A DNA stretch of 64,000 nucleotides, taken from Pseudomonas pharyngis. GTDB taxonomy: Bacteria > Pseudomonadota > Gammaproteobacteria > Pseudomonadales > Pseudomonadaceae. The notes beneath the pieces are model-generated. The model was not told the DNA's origin. It saw only the letters and a list, made by a program, of their open reading frames with translations, and made no database searches. Made by a program: the position numbers and the translations under genes. Each line of letters opens with the position of its first letter. Position 1 is the first letter of the stretch. The stretch lies in contig NZ_BQID01000012.1 in assembly GCF_021602345.1 (NCBI RefSeq), positions 124,001 to 188,000 of the forward strand. The letters are read 5' to 3'. This document shows, piece by piece, positions 18,831 through 28,263 of the stretch.

Positions 18831-20629
18831 AGGCGCTCTCCATCCAAGGGGGGCAAAGGGGTTGCGGCCGTGAGGCTGACGAGCGCGCAATACGGGGGCA
18901 GAAGGCCCTTATCCGACATCTCGGCAGCGGGGGGCTGTTGAAACAGCCACACCGCGCCGGTCCGTGGAGGGTTGACCACTGCCGTCCCGCTGAGGTTCAG
19001 GTCAATTCGCAACTCACTGCCATCGCCCAGACGCCAGCGTGCGCTGACTGCACCACGGCCCAACATTTGCGCGCCAAGGGCCTGGGTGCCGGACAGGTTC
19101 GGGATGATGTAGCGGTGACGCAATTGCAGCAGGTGACGATAGAGCTCATTCGTTGCCTGCTGGCGCGGCGTGCCATTACCGGACCGCGTTGGCCGCGAGG
19201 CGTGGAAGGTCGATTCGGCGTTGGGATCGGGAATCCGCTCGCGCTTATTCGGGTCGGTGAACGCACTGAATGCAGCGAACTCGTTGCGACGGCCTTCTCG
19301 TACCTGTTTCGCCAGTTCGCCGTGGTGGCTGGTGAAGAACAGAAACGGTTGCTCGGCGGCATATTCATCGCCCATGAACATCAGCGGAATCATCGGCGAC
19401 AGCAACAGCAGCACCGTCGCCGCCTCGAGCGCGCGCGGATCGGCCAACTGATGCAGGCGCTCGCCGAAGGCACGGTTGCCGATCTGGTCATGGTTTTGCA
19501 GAAACAGTACGAAGGCAGTGGACGGCAGATGCTCGCTCGGTTCGCCGCGTGGTTCGCCGTGGCGGGTGATATGCCCCTGAAACACGAAGCCCTGGCTCAG
19601 GCAGCGGGCCAGTTGCTCGGTCGGTTGCAGAGCGTAGTCGGCGTAGTAGGCATCGGTTTCGCCCGTCAACAACACATGCAAAGCGTTATGGCCGTCGTCA
19701 TTCCATTGGGCGTCGTAATTTTCTTCCAGCAGGCTCGATTGGTTGAGTTCGTTCTCGACGGTCAACCATACATGACGGGCAGGGTCGACCTGCTGGCGGA
19801 CACGCTGCGCCAGTTCGGGCAGGAAGTCCTGACTTTCTATTGCATGGACGGCATCCAGGCGCAAACCGTCGAAACGGTATTCCAGCAGCCACATCAGTGC
19901 GTTTTCGACGAAGAAGTCCCGCACCTCACGACGGCGAAAGTCGATGGCCGCGCCCCACGGGGTGTGTTTGTCTTCGCGGAAAAAGCCCTTGGCGTAGCGA
20001 TGCAGGTAGTTGCCGTCCGGACCGAAATGGTTGTAGACCACGTCGAGAATCACCGCCAGACCGTGGCCATGGGCGCTGTCGATCAGATGCTTGAGTTGTT
20101 CCGGAGTGCCATAGGAGGCTTGTGGCGCAAAATGAAGTACGCCGTCATACCCCCAGTTGCGATAGCCGGGGAATTGTGCGATCGGCATCAGTTCGATAGC
20201 GGTGATGCCCAGGGCGGCCAGTCGGGCCAGATCCTTTTCGACCTCATCGAATCCGCCTAGCGCACCCACATGCAACTCGTAGATCACCGCTTCATTCCAC
20301 GGCCGACCTCGCCACGTTACGTGTTGCCATGGATAGGCGTGGGGATCGACCACCACGCTGTGACGGTCGATATCACCGTCCTGCGCCCTGGAGGCCGGGT
20401 CGGGCACCTCCAGTTCGCCGTCGATGTTGAAGCGGTAGCGGCTGCCGGCAGGGCAGCGGGTCTTGATGACAAACCAGCCATCGCCCTGGGGCAGCATAGG
20501 CAGCGACTGGCCGTTGCCCAGCTCGACGCTGACGTAAAACGCATCCGGCGCCCACAGCGCAAATTGTGTGTGGTCGGCATCCAGCATGATCGCGCCGTGG
20601 GGCCAGCTTTCAGGTGTCCTTGACGGCAT
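18827..20629 (-). CDS. treZ: Maltooligosyl trehalose trehalohydrolase TreZ
   Basis: Releases free trehalose from maltooligosyl trehalose made by TreY. The 600-residue protein has an N-terminal CBM48-type domain (FALWAPDAFYVSVEL) and a GH13_10 barrel with DVVYNHFGPDGNYL near residue 195, GLRLDAVHAI with nucleophile Asp near 255, WLTVENELNQ with the catalytic Glu near 287 and LQNHDQIGNRAFGERL near 377. The ATG is preceded by GGGAG. It begins 18 bases after glgA and overlaps malQ by four bases. Confidence 0.97.
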   Translation of the reverse strand: MPSRTPESWPHGAIMLDADHTQFALWAPDAFYVSVELGNGQSLPMLPQGDGWFVIKTRCPAGSRYRFNIDGELEVPDPASRAQDGDIDRHSVVVDPHAYPWQHVTWRGRPWNEAVIYELHVGALGGFDEVEKDLARLAALGITAIELMPIAQFPGYRNWGYDGVLHFAPQASYGTPEQLKHLIDSAHGHGLAVILDVVYNHFGPDGNYLHRYAKGFFREDKHTPWGAAIDFRRREVRDFFVENALMWLLEYRFDGLRLDAVHAIESQDFLPELAQRVRQQVDPARHVWLTVENELNQSSLLEENYDAQWNDDGHNALHVLLTGETDAYYADYALQPTEQLARCLSQGFVFQGHITRHGEPRGEPSEHLPSTAFVLFLQNHDQIGNRAFGERLHQLADPRALEAATVLLLLSPMIPLMFMGDEYAAEQPFLFFTSHHGELAKQVREGRRNEFAAFSAFTDPNKRERIPDPNAESTFHASRPTRSGNGTPRQQATNELYRHLLQLRHRYIIPNLSGTQALGAQMLGRGAVSARWRLGDGSELRIDLNLSGTAVVNPPRTGAVWLFQQPPAAEMSDKGLLPPYCALVSLTAATPLPPLDGERL

Positions 20630-20647
20630 TGTTGTAAAGCTCCCTGG

Positions 20648-22234
20648 TTATTTGTGGTGCGTTTTACCCAGCGACTTGGCCACCAGTTGTTCGTAGAGTT
20701 CGGCGTAGGGTTCGACCGCCTTGCACCAGTTGAATGGCGCGGCCATTGCCCGGCAGCGCATGGCGTTGAGCAGTTCGGGAAAGGCAAATACCTTGAACGC
20801 GCGGCTCAGGGCTTCGCGGTAGCTGTCGGCGGTCGATTCGTTGAACAGGAAACCGGTAACACCGTTTTCGATGGTGTCGGCCAGCCCGCCGGTGTTGCGC
20901 GCCACTGGCAACGAGCCGAAACGCTGGGCGTACATCTGGCTCAGACCGCAGGGTTCATAACGCGATGGCATCAGCAGGAAATCGCTGCCGGCGAACATCC
21001 GCCGGGCGTCGGTTTCGTTGAAGCCGATGCGCACGCCGATCTGGCCGGGGAAGCGCAGCGCCAGTTCGCGCATGGCTTGTTCTTCTTCCGGCTCGCCACG
21101 GCCGATGATTGCGATCTGGCCACCGTTCTGCACGATGTATTCCGACACCGCCTCGGTCAGGTCGAGGCCTTTTTGATAGACCAGCCGCGAGACCACGGCA
21201 AACAGCGGACCTTCCGATTGTTCCAGGCCGAACAGTTCGCGAACGTGGGCGGCATTGACCGCTTTGCCTTCCCAGTCGCCGATGGCGAACGGTGCGAACA
21301 GGTGCGGGTCGGTGGCGGCGTCCCAGCTTTCATCGATGCCGTTGGGGATGCCGCTGAGCAAACCTTGCTGGGTCTTGGCGGCGAGAAAACCGTCGAGACC
21401 GCAGCCGAAATCCGGTGTGGTGATTTCCTGCGCGTAGGTAGCGCTGACCGTGGTGATATGGCTCGAATAGGCCATGCCGGCCTTGAGGAACGACATTTTG
21501 CCGTAGAACTCCATGCCTTCCTGTTGCAGGGCATGGGCGGGAATCCCGAGTTCCGGGCACGAGCCCAGGCTGGTCACGCCTTGATAAGCGAGGTTGTGAA
21601 TGGTGAACAGGGTCGGCGTGCGTTGCCCGCGCCAGTGCATATAGGCAGGCGCGAGACCGGCCGGCCAGTCGTGGGCGTGCACCAGATCCGGGCACCAGTG
21701 GATTTGCGCGAGGTTGGCGGCGATATCGGCTGCGGCCAGCCCCAGACGAGCGAAGCGAATGTGGTTGTCCGGCCAGTCGCGACCATTGTTGGCGCCATAC
21801 GGGCCACCGTCACGGGCGTAGAGTTCAGGGCAGATCAAGACATAAATGACCAGACCGTCGGGCATGTCCATGCGCCCGATCTTGCAGGGTGGCAGTGCAG
21901 CGTGGCCACCCAGTTCGCCGATGATGTGGATCGGATTTTCGCTGTTCATGACCTGCGGGTAACCCGGGATCAATACCCGCACGTCATGCAGATGTGCCAT
22001 CGCGCGGGGCAGGGCGGCAGAAACGTCTCCCAGACCGCCGGTTTTCACCAGATCGGCGATTTCCGAGGTCACGAACAACACTTTTTTCTTGTTGGGGTTC
22101 TGACTGGCTATCGGCGTCAGTGTCTTGGTGATCGGGACGCTGATCGATCGGCTGCCGGGAACGCTTAAAGTGCTCGATTCACCCATCGGCTGATGAGCCC
22201 GTTCTCCCTGAATTTCCAATGCCGCACTGATCAT
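20648..22234 (-). CDS. glgA: Glycogen synthase GlgA
   Basis: A GT5 glycosyltransferase that elongates alpha-1,4-glucan from a nucleotide glucose donor. From the ATG at 22234 (preceded by GGGAG) it has 528 residues. The first 48 or so are an unusual extension before the conserved start KKKVLFVTSE; KTGGLGDVSAALP (donor binding) is near residue 62 and EPCGLSQMY near 427. It is the first gene of the leftward glgA-treZ-malQ-treY block, so it likely supplies linear glucan to TreY/TreZ. No glgC is present in the window, so the nucleotide sugar source is not visible here. Confidence 0.95.
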   Translation of the reverse strand: MISAALEIQGERAHQPMGESSTLSVPGSRSISVPITKTLTPIASQNPNKKKVLFVTSEIADLVKTGGLGDVSAALPRAMAHLHDVRVLIPGYPQVMNSENPIHIIGELGGHAALPPCKIGRMDMPDGLVIYVLICPELYARDGGPYGANNGRDWPDNHIRFARLGLAAADIAANLAQIHWCPDLVHAHDWPAGLAPAYMHWRGQRTPTLFTIHNLAYQGVTSLGSCPELGIPAHALQQEGMEFYGKMSFLKAGMAYSSHITTVSATYAQEITTPDFGCGLDGFLAAKTQQGLLSGIPNGIDESWDAATDPHLFAPFAIGDWEGKAVNAAHVRELFGLEQSEGPLFAVVSRLVYQKGLDLTEAVSEYIVQNGGQIAIIGRGEPEEEQAMRELALRFPGQIGVRIGFNETDARRMFAGSDFLLMPSRYEPCGLSQMYAQRFGSLPVARNTGGLADTIENGVTGFLFNESTADSYREALSRAFKVFAFPELLNAMRCRAMAAPFNWCKAVEPYAELYEQLVAKSLGKTHHK

Positions 22235-22726
22235 ATGAATCTCCCGTCTTTTTGATCTGATTCTTGTCTTGAACATGCGATGTCCATGGCCAGGTCCTGT
22301 GGCCGGGCGCAAACACGCCACGCATGAGTGAGCAAATCGCTACCCAACACGTGCAAGCAGAATGGGTGAGGGGGCCATTGCAAGACTTGAACCAGTCGCT
22401 TTGGCCCTGCCTATCAGATGACCCGCCGCGATCTGCAAAAGTTTCGACGAATTTTTGACTTTGTGACCGGCCGGTTTTACCCCGCGAAAACCAGTCTAGG
22501 CCAGATCCTAGAGCGGGCCAGGGCAATTGGATGAATTGTTCGACAATCTGTTGCAGGCTCACGAAATCCGTGGCTTCGGGAGGGGGTGCGCCCCGACGAA
22601 GTGCATGTCTGGCGGGTTCGGTGACGCAAAATGGTGACCGACCAGTCACGATTTCGGGCGCCGGGAAAGTGCGGGCGCACTGTTGCGGTGCGGACAGTTG
22701 TGTTGGCGGGCAGGCAGCGGGTGCTG
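22235..22726. other. Intergenic region upstream of glgA
   Basis: About 490 bases with no convincing gene; ORFs crossing it have no recognisable domain. It should hold the promoter of the long glgA-led block. On the minus strand, CTAGACT at 22499-22493 resembles the extended RpoS-type -10 element CTATACT, about 260 bases before the glgA ATG. This would suit the stress role of trehalose, but it is one weak match and only a suggestion. Confidence 0.35.
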
Positions 22727-22753
22727 CTTCGCGGGCAGGGATTGCCCGCGAAG
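22727..22753. repeat. REP-like hairpin
   Basis: Perfect 11-base arms cttcgcgggca and tgcccgcgaag around a five-base loop. The cgcgggca core is typical of Pseudomonas repetitive extragenic palindromes. It lies just after the leftward 2-hydroxyacid dehydrogenase gene; no T-run follows, so a terminator role is not clear. Confidence 0.6.
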
Positions 22754-22763
22754 GCGAGGTGAC

Positions 22764-23717
22764 TCAGTTAAGCAGGCGGATAGGTTCCCCGGCTGACCAC
22801 CCTTGAATGTCTTCGATCATCTGCGAAAAGAACAACTCATAGTTCTGGCGGCTGACGTAGCCGACATGAGGCGTGGCCAGCACATTGTCGAGGGTGCGAA
22901 ACGGGTGCAGTGCCGGCAGCGGTTCCTGATCGAACACGTCAAGGGCCGCACCGCCGATACGCTGTTTCTGCAAGGCTTTGATCAGCGCCGCTTCGTCGAC
23001 AATCGGCCCGCGCGCCGTGTTGACCAGCAGGGCGGTCGGCTTCATCCAGTCCAGCGCTTGGGCATCGACCAGGCCCCGGCTGCGATCGCTGAGCACCAGG
23101 TGCACCGACAGCACGTCAGCCTGTTCGAACAATTGCTGCTTGCTGACATAGGTGACGCCAGCCTGTTCGGCGCGTTCGGCGGTGAGGTTTTCGCTCCAGG
23201 CGATGACGCGCATGCCGAACGCCTGACCGAACTGCGCCACCCGCTGGCCGATGCTGCCGAGCCCGAGGATGCCCAGGGTCTTGCCGTGCAGGTCGCCGCC
23301 CAGACCTTGCTGCCACTGGCCGGCGCGCAGGGCGTTGGCCTCGTTCAACAGATTGCGGCTGGCGGCCATGATCAGCGCCCAGGTCAGTTCCGGCGCTGCG
23401 TGTTTGTAGCTGTCGGTGCCGCAGACCTTGATCCCGAGGCGGGCCGCGGCCGGCAAATCCAGCGCCGCGTTACGCATGCCGCCGGTGACCAGCAGCTTCA
23501 GGGTCGGCAAGCGTTTGAGCAGGTCTTCGTCGAAGCGCGTGCGTTCGCGCATCACGCAGATCACTTCGAACCGGCCCAGACGTTCGGCCAGCGTGGCGTT
23601 GTCCGCCGGGTACTCATGAACGAAGGTGACTTCGCCGAGACTGTCGAGCACCGACCAGTCGACTGCGCCCCGCGCGACGTCCTGCCAGTCATCGATCACC
23701 GCAATCTGCACCGCCAT
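22764..23717 (-). CDS. D-2-hydroxyacid dehydrogenase family protein
   Basis: A 317-residue cytosolic NAD(P)-dependent oxidoreductase interconverting a D-2-hydroxyacid and a 2-keto acid. The Rossmann motif is LGLGSIGQR near residue 152; the catalytic Arg is in NTARGPIVDE near 235, the Glu in DVFDQEPLP near 262 and the His in ATPHVGY near 283. The substrate cannot be told from these motifs. It lies 13 bases downstream of the secreted alpha/beta hydrolase gene in the same direction and may share its transcript. Confidence 0.9.
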   Translation of the reverse strand: MAVQIAVIDDWQDVARGAVDWSVLDSLGEVTFVHEYPADNATLAERLGRFEVICVMRERTRFDEDLLKRLPTLKLLVTGGMRNAALDLPAAARLGIKVCGTDSYKHAAPELTWALIMAASRNLLNEANALRAGQWQQGLGGDLHGKTLGILGLGSIGQRVAQFGQAFGMRVIAWSENLTAERAEQAGVTYVSKQQLFEQADVLSVHLVLSDRSRGLVDAQALDWMKPTALLVNTARGPIVDEAALIKALQKQRIGGAALDVFDQEPLPALHPFRTLDNVLATPHVGYVSRQNYELFFSQMIEDIQGWSAGEPIRLLN

Positions 23718-23730
23718 CAGCGTTACCTCT

Positions 23731-24756
23731 TCAACGAACGGGATTGGTTTTGTCCAGCCAGCCGAGCAGCGCCTCGTGGAATTTCGCCGGCTCTTCCATC
23801 TGCGGGGCGTGGCCCATGCCGGGGAATTCCACCAGCGTGGACTGAGGAATCAGTTTCGCCACCTGCTTGCCCAGCACCTCGTAGTGACCGATTTTCGCCT
23901 TCACTTCGGGCGGCGCGATGTCCTTGCCGATGGCGGTGGTGTCGGAGGTGCCGATCAGCAGCAGGGTCGGCATCTTCAAATCCTTGAACTCGTAGTACAC
24001 CGGCTGGGTGAAGATCATGTCGTAGATCAGCGCCGAGTTCCATGCGACCTGAGTCTTGCCCGGACCGTTACTCAGGCCGGCGAGCATGTCCACCCAGCGG
24101 TCGAATTCGGGTTTCCAGCGGCCGTCGTAATAGGTCGTGCGTTCGTAGTCGCGAATGCCCTGAGCGGTGACTTTCAATTCGCGCTGATACCACTGATCGA
24201 CGCTGCGATACGGCACACCAAGGGCTTTCCAGTCTTCCAGGCCGATCGGGTTGACCAATGCCAATTGCTCGACCTGATCCGGGTATTGCAGCGCGTAACG
24301 GGTGGCGAGCATGCCGCCGGTGGAGTGGCCGAGCAGGGTGGCCTTCTGGATGCCCAGCGCCTTGAGCAATTGCTGGGTGTTGGCCGCCAGTTGCTGGAAG
24401 GTGTACTGATAATGATCGGGTTTGCTGGAGGTGCAGAAACCGATCTGATCCGGGGCGACCACCCGGTAACCGGCTTCGCTGAGGGCCTTGATCGAACTGT
24501 CCCAGGTCGCGCCGCAGAAATTCTTGCCGTGCATCAGCACCACGGTGCGCCCGTTGGCCTTGCCGTGGGCGGCGACGTCCATGTAACCCATCTGCAGCGA
24601 CTTGCCCTGAGACTGAAAGGCAAAGTGCTTGAGGGTGTAGGGATACTCGAAACCCTGCAATTGCGGGCCGTATTGCGGGCCTTCGGCGTGAGCGAGCAGG
24701 GGCAGGACGGCGGTCAGCAGCAGGCCGGGCAGCCAGCGGGTCAGCGATACGGACAT
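23731..24756 (-). CDS. Secreted alpha/beta hydrolase
   Basis: A 341-residue protein whose N-terminus (VSLTRWLPGLLLTAVLPLLAHA) is a clear Sec signal peptide, so it is periplasmic or exported. Alpha/beta hydrolase features: oxyanion segment VLMHGKNF, nucleophile elbow GHSTGGM near residue 150, Asp in GTSDTTAIG and catalytic His in GMGHAPQM near the C-terminus. The start is the ATG at 24756 with GGAG upstream. It could act on an ester or amide in the periplasm; the substrate is unknown. It is followed closely by the 2-hydroxyacid dehydrogenase gene. Confidence 0.88.
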   Translation of the reverse strand: MSVSLTRWLPGLLLTAVLPLLAHAEGPQYGPQLQGFEYPYTLKHFAFQSQGKSLQMGYMDVAAHGKANGRTVVLMHGKNFCGATWDSSIKALSEAGYRVVAPDQIGFCTSSKPDHYQYTFQQLAANTQQLLKALGIQKATLLGHSTGGMLATRYALQYPDQVEQLALVNPIGLEDWKALGVPYRSVDQWYQRELKVTAQGIRDYERTTYYDGRWKPEFDRWVDMLAGLSNGPGKTQVAWNSALIYDMIFTQPVYYEFKDLKMPTLLLIGTSDTTAIGKDIAPPEVKAKIGHYEVLGKQVAKLIPQSTLVEFPGMGHAPQMEEPAKFHEALLGWLDKTNPVR

Positions 24757-24841
24757 AGGACAACTCCACAAGAAATCGGCCGATGCTGGAACGGCCGGAT
24801 TAGGGCGACGTTAAACACAGGCAATCCCCGGGCCCGATCGT

Positions 24842-25276
24842 TCAACCGAGCCAGCCGAGGGTGAGCATCGCCAGCACCCCGTAGCGGGCGCCTTTGGCGA
24901 GAGTGACGATCAACAGAAAACGCCCGAGAGGTTCGCGCATGACCCCGGCGATCAGCGTCAGCGGATCGCCGATGACCGGCAACCAGCTGAGCAGCAACGA
25001 CCAGTGACCGTAACGCTGATAGTGAACGCGGGCTCGCTCCATATGCCTGGGGCTGATCGGAAACCAGCGCCGGTCCTGAAAGCGTTCCAGCCTGCGCCCC
25101 ATCCACCAGTTCACCAGCGAACCGAGGACGTTGCCCAGCGTCGCCACGGCCAACAGCCCCCAAAGCCAATAGCGCTCGCTGACCAGCAGCCCGACCAGCA
25201 CGGCTTCCGATTGCAGCGGCAACAGCGTCGCCGCACCAAACGCGGCCACAAACAGCCCGAGATAACCCGCCGTCAT
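24842..25276 (-). CDS. YqaA family (DedA-like) membrane protein
   Basis: A 144-residue inner-membrane protein with about four hydrophobic segments. The pattern LPLQSEAVLVGLL, GNVLGSLVNWWMGR and SWLPVIGDPLTLIAGVMR matches the YqaA/SNARE-associated (VTT) family related to DedA lipid transporters. The ATG at 25276 shares a base with the DUF411 gene stop (TGATG), which indicates translational coupling. Function in this branch is poorly defined; a role in envelope homeostasis is inferred from the family. Confidence 0.85.
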   Translation of the reverse strand: MTAGYLGLFVAAFGAATLLPLQSEAVLVGLLVSERYWLWGLLAVATLGNVLGSLVNWWMGRRLERFQDRRWFPISPRHMERARVHYQRYGHWSLLLSWLPVIGDPLTLIAGVMREPLGRFLLIVTLAKGARYGVLAMLTLGWLG

Positions 25277-25722
25277 CAATGGGCCGGGTAATCCGCCACC
25301 ACCACATCGGCACCGTCTTTCTTCAGGCCGATCACTTGATAGGCATCGCTCATGCCGTCCATTTCCATGCCCGGCGAGCCCATTGGCATGCCCGGTGCGG
25401 CAACGCCCAGCAGGTCGTCACGTTTGCTCAGGGCCAGCACCTGTTCCGCCGGAACGTGGCCTTCGACGAATTTGCCGTTGATGATCGCGGTGTGGCAGGA
25501 CGCCAGACGTGGCGGAACGCCGTGTTGTTGCTTGAAGCTGCTCATGTCGCTTTCGACGTGGTCTTCGACCTTGAAGCCATTGGCTTCCAGATGACTGATC
25601 CATTTTTTGCAGCAACCGCAGTTGGCGTCGCGGTGGACTTCGATCGGGATAAGGTCGGCGGCTTGCGCCAGGGAGGAAATGAACAGGGCGCTCAGGGCGG
25701 CCAGACGCAGATGGTTTCGCAT
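25276..25722 (-). CDS. DUF411 periplasmic metal-binding-type protein
   Basis: A 148-residue protein with a signal peptide (MRNHLRLAALSALFISSLAQA) cleaved near residue 22. The mature part has a DANCGCCKKW motif near residue 35, a His-containing CHTA segment and a Met-rich stretch (GMPMGSPGMEMDGM), all typical of DUF411 proteins that are often found with copper-resistance genes. The Cys and Met residues suggest copper binding. The start is chosen at 25722 because the signal peptide begins there; the longer upstream frame has no such feature. It is coupled to the YqaA gene. Confidence 0.88.
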   Translation of the reverse strand: MRNHLRLAALSALFISSLAQAADLIPIEVHRDANCGCCKKWISHLEANGFKVEDHVESDMSSFKQQHGVPPRLASCHTAIINGKFVEGHVPAEQVLALSKRDDLLGVAAPGMPMGSPGMEMDGMSDAYQVIGLKKDGADVVVADYPAH

Positions 25723-25886
25723 GGAGGGCTCTCGGCTCAGAGGAGGAACGGTCAAAAAAGGAAGGCATTTTGACCGGTTTTTCCTGCCGGGCATCAACGG
25801 AGTGTTTCCAAGTGATACAAGGCAGGCCTGCCAACATGATCGTAGATCAAAGCTGACAGGCCACTGAGCGCAAGATGACAAAACGG

Positions 25887-27878
25887 TCAGCGAACCTTGA
25901 AGCGCCCCATGATCGCACTGACCCGGCTGTTGGCTTCCAGCAACTGGCGGGTGTTGAGTTCGCTGGCCTGACCGCTTTCCACCAGCTCATCAACCATGTG
26001 GCGGATCTGCACCATGCTGCGGTTGATCTCTTCGGTGACCGCGCTCTGCTGTTCGGCGGCGGTGGCGATCTGGGTGCTGAGGCTGTTGATGTGGCTGACC
26101 GAACCGGCCATCTCGTCGAGGCCACTGTTGACTCGCGCCGTGGCATCGGCGGCCGACTGGCAGCTGGCCTGGGTGTTTTCCATGGCGCTGACCGACGAGC
26201 TCACGCCCTGGGTCAGACGGCTCAACATCTCGTTGATTTCCGAGGTGCTGGCCTGGGTGCGGGCGGCGAGGGCACGCACTTCGTCCGCCACCACTGCAAA
26301 ACCGCGACCCTGTTCACCGGCCCGCGCTGCTTCGATGGCGGCGTTGAGCGCCAGCAGGTTGGTCTGGCCGGCAATGGCGCCGATCACGCCGAGGATTTCG
26401 GTGATGCGCTGGGCGTCCTGCTGCATGCTTTCGACCTTGTGGGTGGCGCTGGCCACTTCGTCGATCAACGCCACCACGCTGCTTGACGCTTCGCCAACCA
26501 CCACGCGCGAGCGGTCGGCGTTTTCATTGGCGCGTTGGGTGAAGGCGGCGGTTTCAGCGGCATTTTGCGCGACGCTTTCGGCGGTCGAGCTCATTTCGTT
26601 GATCGCGGTAACCGTCTGGTCGGTTTCCGAAGCGTGGCGCAGCAGAATCTGGCTGGTGTGCGCCGAGGTGCGTTGCAGGTTGTCGAGGCTTGAGGCCATG
26701 GCGCCGGTGGCCTGGGTGACCTCGCCGATCATGTTCTGCAGGTAGGCGATGAAGGTGTTGACCGAGTGCCCGATGGCGCCGAGCTCATCTTCAGCGCGGA
26801 TGGTGATGCGCCGGGTCAGGTCGGCATCGCCGCTGGACAACGAATCGATGTTGGCTTTCAGCGCTTTCATGCGCGAAACCAGTTGGCGAATCGCGTAGAC
26901 CTGCAGCAGCACCAGCAGGATCACCAGCGGAATCTGCAACAGGCTCAGGCTGCTGAGCACGTCATCACGCTGGGCGGTGAGCATTTTGGTCGGCAGCGCG
27001 GTGGCGAGGAACCACGGGGTGCCTTCGATCGGGCGCATGAAGAAGGTGCTGGCTTCACCGTGGTTTTCGAATTCGACGCGCTGCGCCTGCTCGCGGTTTT
27101 GCAGCCCGGCCTTGACCTGGCTGGCGAAGGTCGAGCCACCGGCCAGTTCGCTGATGTTCTTCAGCACGATCGGCCCGCTGATGCGCGAGCTGTTGCTGAT
27201 GATCTTGCCGTCGGCCTCGACGATCAGCATTTCGGCGTTGAGGTCTTTTTCCTTGCGCGCCACCAGATCGTTGAAGAAGCCCAATGTCACGTCGATGGTC
27301 GAGACGCCCCAGGCGCTGCCGTTTTTCTGGATGGCCATGGCGCAGTTGGTGCGCGGTTCGGCGCTGGCGTCATCTTTATAGGCAGCGGCCCACGCGCATT
27401 GGCCGCGCGGGGTCTGCATGCCGCCCTTGTACCAGCTCTGGTCGTAATAGTTGGGGGCTGCGTCGCTGTTCCAGAAGGTGTTTACCGCCAGTTTGCCGGA
27501 GGCGTCGCGGTGCCAGAACGTACTGAACTTGTTGCGTCCGGCCTCACGCTGGCCGGGCAACGGCCAGATGCCGCCGCCGAATACTTTGAGCTCGCCGTAT
27601 TGATCCACCAGCCCCGGCAACACGGTGTCGATGGCTGCGCTGTCGAGCAGCGGGATGGTCTGGGTGATGCTGCGCTGTTGCGCCTGGACCTTGTTCAGTT
27701 CGCCCTGGATCTGCTCGGCCACTTCAGCAATGCGATTGAGCACCACCTGTTCTTCGGTATGGCGCAGCTTGGGCGCAACCAGCTGGCTGATGCCAACTAC
27801 GGTCAGCACCGACAACAACAGAATGAACAGAACCAGAAACAGCGTGTAGCGAGCCTGAATGGTGCGGAATGCGGGCAT
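25887..27878 (-). CDS. Methyl-accepting chemotaxis protein with dCache sensor
   Basis: An inner-membrane chemoreceptor of 663 residues from the ATG at 27878 (AAGGA upstream). A first membrane helix is at about residues 9-32. A periplasmic Cache-type ligand domain spans about 45-315, with WYKGGMQ and [12 protein letters not shown] typical of dCache_1. A second membrane helix is near 325-345, then HAMP, then a cytoplasmic signalling region with the conserved tip [19 protein letters not shown]. It would signal to CheA/CheW. No C-terminal CheR-tethering pentapeptide is seen. The ligand is unknown; dCache receptors in pseudomonads commonly sense amino acids, polyamines or organic acids. Confidence 0.92.
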   Translation of the reverse strand: MPAFRTIQARYTLFLVLFILLLSVLTVVGISQLVAPKLRHTEEQVVLNRIAEVAEQIQGELNKVQAQQRSITQTIPLLDSAAIDTVLPGLVDQYGELKVFGGGIWPLPGQREAGRNKFSTFWHRDASGKLAVNTFWNSDAAPNYYDQSWYKGGMQTPRGQCAWAAAYKDDASAEPRTNCAMAIQKNGSAWGVSTIDVTLGFFNDLVARKEKDLNAEMLIVEADGKIISNSSRISGPIVLKNISELAGGSTFASQVKAGLQNREQAQRVEFENHGEASTFFMRPIEGTPWFLATALPTKMLTAQRDDVLSSLSLLQIPLVILLVLLQVYAIRQLVSRMKALKANIDSLSSGDADLTRRITIRAEDELGAIGHSVNTFIAYLQNMIGEVTQATGAMASSLDNLQRTSAHTSQILLRHASETDQTVTAINEMSSTAESVAQNAAETAAFTQRANENADRSRVVVGEASSSVVALIDEVASATHKVESMQQDAQRITEILGVIGAIAGQTNLLALNAAIEAARAGEQGRGFAVVADEVRALAARTQASTSEINEMLSRLTQGVSSSVSAMENTQASCQSAADATARVNSGLDEMAGSVSHINSLSTQIATAAEQQSAVTEEINRSMVQIRHMVDELVESGQASELNTRQLLEANSRVSAIMGRFKVR

Positions 27879-28233
27879 GGAAACCGGTCCTTGAGCAGGG
27901 ATTCTTATTGTGGGCAAGGGGAAAACAGCGCGGGTTTCCTAACGTATCGTCGCGACATCGGGAAGCTTTAGGTACTTGCGTCCTAAAAGATGCAATCCCG
28001 ACCGATGGAACGTATCCGGCCTGATACACGAGAACTAACTGTCCCGAACATTAGAGCGATAAACCCACTTTCATCACATTGTCATGAACGCTCTGGTCCC
28101 GTATTTCCGAGCTGTTACCGGTTTGTATCGTGAATGTACGAAAATTGTAAAAAAGTGCAGAAAGGAGTTGGTGCCATTAGTTTGCCGGCCGATACTCCGG
28201 GCAACTCAAAAGTCGTCCAACAAGGAATTTTTC
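27879..28233. other. Intergenic region between the chemoreceptor and the 177-residue protein
   Basis: About 355 bases between divergent genes. It is AT-rich around 28030-28160 and must hold promoters in both directions. On the plus strand ttgtat and tgtaaa around 28120-28150 are 17 bases apart and could be a weak sigma-70 promoter. No RNA gene or clear operator is recognised. Confidence 0.4.
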
Positions 28234-28263
28234 ATGTTTTCCTCGCAAGGAGCCTGCACATGA
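28234..28263 (+). CDS. Nine-codon upstream ORF coupled to the next gene
   Basis: An ATG preceded by AAGGA at a normal distance opens a nine-residue ORF (MFSSQGACT) whose TGA overlaps the ATG of the following gene as ATGA. The AAGGAG site of the following gene lies inside this ORF. The arrangement fits a leader that couples translation. The peptide itself has no recognisable function, and the ORF could be chance. Confidence 0.45.
   Translation: MFSSQGACT

Noticed and set aside
22179-22649. 156-codon minus-strand ORF upstream of glgA
   Set aside because: It overlaps the glgA start and has no domain, signal or ribosome site.
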